Source: a virus
DNA: 23,717 bases
IMG/VR virus record: IMGVR_UViG_3300020410_000063
Location: 1 to 23,717 of that record
Strand: one strand, 5' to 3'
Shown here: positions 20,341 to 23,717 of the stretch, piece after piece
Position numbering within the stretch: the first letter of the stretch is position 1
How the letters are laid out: each line of letters begins with the position of its first letter
Notes under the pieces: model-generated
Databases searched by the model: none
What the model was told of the DNA's origin: nothing
The model's input: only the letters and a program-made list of their open reading frames with translations
Made by a program: the position numbers and the translations under genes

Positions 20341-23300
20341 GTTGATAAAATTTAGTATTGTAAGCTCCTTCCCATGTCAGGTTATGAATAGTAGCTGGAG
20401 CTGGGTGTGTTGATTTAATTGTTATTGATACGTTTTTATTAGAATCATATATAGGTACTTCTCTTATTATATTATCATCTACTACTGATGAAGTGTTAGC
20501 TACATATTGGTCAGCACCTGTTAATTCAAATAATTCAGTATATGAAACTCTACCTGTTCTGTTTAATGTAGTTTCATATAACCCTACCGGACCAAATCCT
20601 AACTTAGCTCTATGCAATACAAGACTAGATCTAGTATCAGCTCTAAAGTTTTCTCCTTCTCTAGTTACATAGTAAAAAGTAGGTAAGTCAATTTGCATAG
20701 TAAATTGATGACCAATTAAAAATGTTTGACTAGACCAATTACCATCTATAGATAAAGTTCCATCATTGTTATTTGTTATTAGTCCATATCTACCTAATTG
20801 ATCTCCAGAGTCAACATCATATGCTGCTAATTGATTTGTGCTTTCAATACCAGTAGGTTTAGCAAATGTTGTTTTATTTGTTGTAGCACTGTAAGTATTA
20901 GATCCTGTTGTTACTGACATTAAATGGTCTAAATGTACTCTATTTTCTGCAATAGCAAAAGTATTAGAATCCATCTTAATACTATATTTAAGTAACTGAT
21001 CTTTATTACTTGCACCATTTCTTACAACTACGTATAAATTATCATCTTGCATACAATGGTATTGAATTGTTCCAGTCAATGTCCACTTAAACCAAGCTGC
21101 TAACTTTCTTTCTCTAATACTGTCAAAATATCTATAACCGTACAGTGTAGATGTACCTTCTTCACTAAAAAATATAACTGAGTTTTCTCTAGAGTTAGAT
21201 ATAAGTTTTAAATCTTTTTCAAATAATCTAGCAACTACTGCACTCTGTTCTATAACCTCTGGTTCACCTTCTCTTTGTACCTGTGCCATCTCAAAAAATC
21301 TTGAGAACTTACCGGCATTATCTAAGAACCCGACAGTAGTACCAAGAGAGATAGGATTTGTAGCAAAGTTAAAATTGTAAGTAGCGAGAGCATTGATTTT
21401 AGCGGTAGTTGGGCTGAACACGTCACTATCTGTAGTGAGCATAAATTGTTGATTTTTAGAAAATAATAATAAACCTGTGTTTACCTGTATGCCATCATAA
21501 ATAATAGCAGGATATTCTGAACTAGCTGCTATGTCTATTGGGTCACTAGCTATAAGTTGTATAGCTGACTTAGCAAAGAAGTTAGTAAAGTCTCCCGGAC
21601 GAGATAACACTATATTTTCATCAGCAAGTATTGCAAATCTGTTTCTAAAAAACAACATTTTACTAATACCTTTACCTATAAATGAAGGTTCAGGGTTAGT
21701 AACATCATCACCTACTATGGCATCATCCCATTGAGGGACAGAATATTGTGTTCCGGAAATAGTGTAATTAGAACCGTCTAGTTCAGATAATCTAAAATTA
21801 CCGTCAGCAGTTCTAATCAAAAGTAGAGGCATTTTAGATTTTTTAAATTCAATTAATCTACCCGGTTTCGCACACTCTTCCCATGTACCCTCACCATCTC
21901 TACCATTATTTCCAAAAAATTTAACAAAATGATTATCCTCATCAGCAACACTATTAATAACTTCTACAACCATTCCATCTTTGCACTGAGAGGGTAAATC
22001 GCCTACATCGTTAACTTTACTAGCAATAACGTTTAACAGCTCTCCTACGGGCGTAGAGGCGTTGAATACACTGGTTCTTTTTATATGTAAACCTGTACCG
22101 ATTGTAGTTATATCACTGTCAGCTATATTACCGTCTGCAACGATAGATGCTCTAATATCACCAAGAATACTCTCAGCAGTAATAGTCGTCTCCGTGTCAA
22201 ATGGTGTAGGTTGTGGTCTAACTAGGGCAAGATTTGCTTGAGCTTTAGATGTACTGATAGTGTCTATTGTAACCTTATAATAAGCATCTTTCATCCATAC
22301 ATAAAAGAAATCACCTTGCAACCAACCTTCTCCACCATGTAGTAAATCGTGGGTAACTGTATATCTTGCTTGATATGTAACGTTAGATCCTGAACCAAAA
22401 GGTACTGATTGACCAGTAGTGGCTATACGAAAGTATAAGTTTTTCCTACCAGTTTGATTTATTTCTGAAGAGTTAACGTTACCTGATGTTGTTCCTGAGT
22501 AACTAGAAGTGTAAGTAAATGTAGTTGAACTAGGTACAGTTGCAATACTTTTAAATTCATCTGTACCATTACCAGTAAGAATATCAAAATACATTTGTGT
22601 TCCTGCTGATAATCCATGTGGTGTAGCTGTAGTAACAGTTACGGTACTACCACTTCTAGAGTAAGTCCCTCCAAAAGCTTTTTTATGAATGCTTACATTA
22701 TATGTATAATTAACATCAGACCGATTTCCGTTTGCAAGAGTACCACCAGTAGCTGCTTCATCAACTAATTCTTTATTACTGTCAATACTAAATATACGTG
22801 TACCTACATTAGGTGCAAATGAATCTCTACCGTCTCCAGCAGACTCGCCACATCTATTTTGGTTAGCTCCTCTATCAGCATGTGCTTGCATCTTATTATT
22901 TGAATCACAGTAGCTGTTACTTGAAGAAACTTGAGACACATTGATTCTTGTAGCTGTAGTCACTGTAGTGAAATGACTACTTTGAGTACCATCTTGGTCA
23001 AATATATTTAATGAGTACTGTTTTGAATAAGATATTTTTTTTAACTCGACAAAAATTTCTTTGCCAAAATTTCCAAGAGGTTCTGTAGTAGTGTCCATTT
23101 CTGTAATAATGGATCTATTATTAAGGTATGTAAAATCGTTTAAAGTTAGTGTTTGTAAATCTTCGTCATTTGTGTGCATCAAATAATTATCTTTTACAGT
23201 AACATTACTTGTGCTAATACTTCCACTTGCTGTATCTTCAATTCTAAATGTATTAATATCTACTACTTGTGTTATAGAATAAAGACCATCTGTAGCTCCA

Positions 23301-23717
23301 CCAGAAGTAAAGTCTAATTCAACCGCTCTGCCAACATTAAAATCGTGGTTACTTAAAGTAACAGTAACTGTATTACCAGATCTAGTATAAGTAGCAGACC
23401 TTGATCTAGTAGTATTACCAACTACTACAGACTTTTCTGCTCCAGTTAAACAGTCCCACATTTTAATAATGCCAGTACGTGATATCTGTCCTATATATTG
23501 TTCGTTTTCATCACGATAGTAATGAAACCATCTACCGTCTGCTGTAGAGTTATTTGAACCATCAGATAAAGATGCCACAAACTTTCCAGCCGGTCTTTTT
23601 GTTAGTCCTTGTGTAACGTCAGGTAAGGCGTTCACCATGTCTTTTACCTGACCGGGAATCTTTTGCTCGTCAGGTTGTTGTGAAATGCCAGCCGTTAACG
23701 CTGGAATAGTTTGTGTA
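20333..23717 (-). CDS. Tail tubular protein B (T7 gp12-like nozzle), 5' partial
   Basis: The reading frame is open through the window edge, so the true start lies outside and at least 1127 residues are encoded. The first visible residues contain AGISQQPDEQKIPGQVKDMV, then GLTKRPAGKF, matching the conserved N-terminus of T7 gp12 (GGISQQPD...GLQKRP). The ATG at 23638 is therefore internal. The later part (for example GKGISKMLFFRNRFAILAD and FSKNQQFMLTTDSDVFSPTTA) also follows the gp12 plan. This protein forms the tail nozzle to which fibres attach. It is much longer than T7 gp12 (794), partly because of two related beta-rich inserts of about 60 residues. The gene ends in KFYQRV, overlapping the 52-residue micro-gene. 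Confidence 0.93.
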   Translation of the reverse strand, partial: TQTIPALTAGISQQPDEQKIPGQVKDMVNALPDVTQGLTKRPAGKFVASLSDGSNNSTADGRWFHYYRDENEQYIGQISRTGIIKMWDCLTGAEKSVVVGNTTRSRSATYTRSGNTVTVTLSNHDFNVGRAVELDFTSGGATDGLYSITQVVDINTFRIEDTASGSISTSNVTVKDNYLMHTNDEDLQTLTLNDFTYLNNRSIITEMDTTTEPLGNFGKEIFVELKKISYSKQYSLNIFDQDGTQSSHFTTVTTATRINVSQVSSSNSYCDSNNKMQAHADRGANQNRCGESAGDGRDSFAPNVGTRIFSIDSNKELVDEAATGGTLANGNRSDVNYTYNVSIHKKAFGGTYSRSGSTVTVTTATPHGLSAGTQMYFDILTGNGTDEFKSIATVPSSTTFTYTSSYSGTTSGNVNSSEINQTGRKNLYFRIATTGQSVPFGSGSNVTYQARYTVTHDLLHGGEGWLQGDFFYVWMKDAYYKVTIDTISTSKAQANLALVRPQPTPFDTETTITAESILGDIRASIVADGNIADSDITTIGTGLHIKRTSVFNASTPVGELLNVIASKVNDVGDLPSQCKDGMVVEVINSVADEDNHFVKFFGNNGRDGEGTWEECAKPGRLIEFKKSKMPLLLIRTADGNFRLSELDGSNYTISGTQYSVPQWDDAIVGDDVTNPEPSFIGKGISKMLFFRNRFAILADENIVLSRPGDFTNFFAKSAIQLIASDPIDIAASSEYPAIIYDGIQVNTGLLLFSKNQQFMLTTDSDVFSPTTAKINALATYNFNFATNPISLGTTVGFLDNAGKFSRFFEMAQVQREGEPEVIEQSAVVARLFEKDLKLISNSRENSVIFFSEEGTSTLYGYRYFDSIRERKLAAWFKWTLTGTIQYHCMQDDNLYVVVRNGASNKDQLLKYSIKMDSNTFAIAENRVHLDHLMSVTTGSNTYSATTNKTTFAKPTGIESTNQLAAYDVDSGDQLGRYGLITNNNDGTLSIDGNWSSQTFLIGHQFTMQIDLPTFYYVTREGENFRADTRSSLVLHRAKLGFGPVGLYETTLNRTGRVSYTELFELTGADQYVANTSSVVDDNIIREVPIYDSNKNVSITIKSTHPAPATIHNLTWEGAYNTKFYQRV
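22470..23395 (-). repeat. Pair of related beta-domain inserts in tail tubular protein B
   Basis: Module 1 (about 23395-23204) contains TYTRSGNTVTVTLSNHDF, then TDGLYSITQVVDINTFRI. Module 2 (about 22672-22470) contains TYSRSGSTVTVTTATPHGL, then TDEFKSIATVPSSTTFTY. The shared (T)Y(T/S)RSGxTVTVT start and TDxxxSI...TFxx end indicate duplication of a small beta-sandwich-like module. Confidence 0.7.

Overview
The window looks like most of the late half of a T7-like podovirus (autographivirus) that infects marine picocyanobacteria. Supporting points are: a T7-ordered set of virion genes (tail tubular protein B, then gp13-, gp14-, gp15- and gp16-like internal proteins, then the tail fibre); a T7-type small and large terminase; a short phage transaldolase (talC), an auxiliary metabolic gene typical of cyanophages; and a moderately AT-rich composition. 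Every gene I accept is on the minus strand, so transcription runs from high to low coordinates and the description below follows that direction.

Layout in the direction of transcription: (1) 23717-13051 carries tail tubular protein B (its 5' end lies outside the window), a 52-codon micro-gene, then the internal core proteins. (2) 13038-8659 is one giant tail-fibre gene built from repeats. (3) 8662-6541 holds a probable fibre-associated protein, then a tightly overlapped set of coiled-coil, proline-rich membrane, holin-like and two signal-peptide proteins, which is a candidate lysis or envelope cassette. (4) 6541-3797 is a packaging neighbourhood. A run of very small, very basic proteins (21 to 83 codons), often joined by TAATG stop/start overlaps, surrounds the small terminase, an HNH nuclease, a 177-residue lysine-rich protein and a 263-residue protein of unknown function. 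(5) 3800-829 carries the large terminase, a zinc-ribbon micro-protein, a 95-residue unknown and talC.

Downstream of talC there is about 510 bp without a credible gene (317-828), then a KTSC-like gene running off the low-coordinate end. In T7-like genomes the terminase end is the right end and small host-takeover genes start the left end, so this gap is probably where the two genome ends have been joined (circular, concatemeric or permuted assembly). It contains three candidate host sigma-70-type promoters, all firing toward the KTSC gene. It also contains a GC-rich island (about 58% by hand count), an 84-nt interrupted inverted repeat and a 35-nt imperfect palindrome. The arrangement resembles the A1-A3 early promoter array and structured leader of T7.

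The genes together describe assembly of the tail and ejection machinery, receptor binding, host-envelope functions, DNA packaging, and rerouting of host carbon metabolism through the pentose phosphate pathway by talC. No lysogeny gene, RNA polymerase, replication gene, photosynthesis gene, tRNA, CRISPR array or insertion sequence is visible. All family assignments come from reading the sequence and remembered family features; no database search was run.
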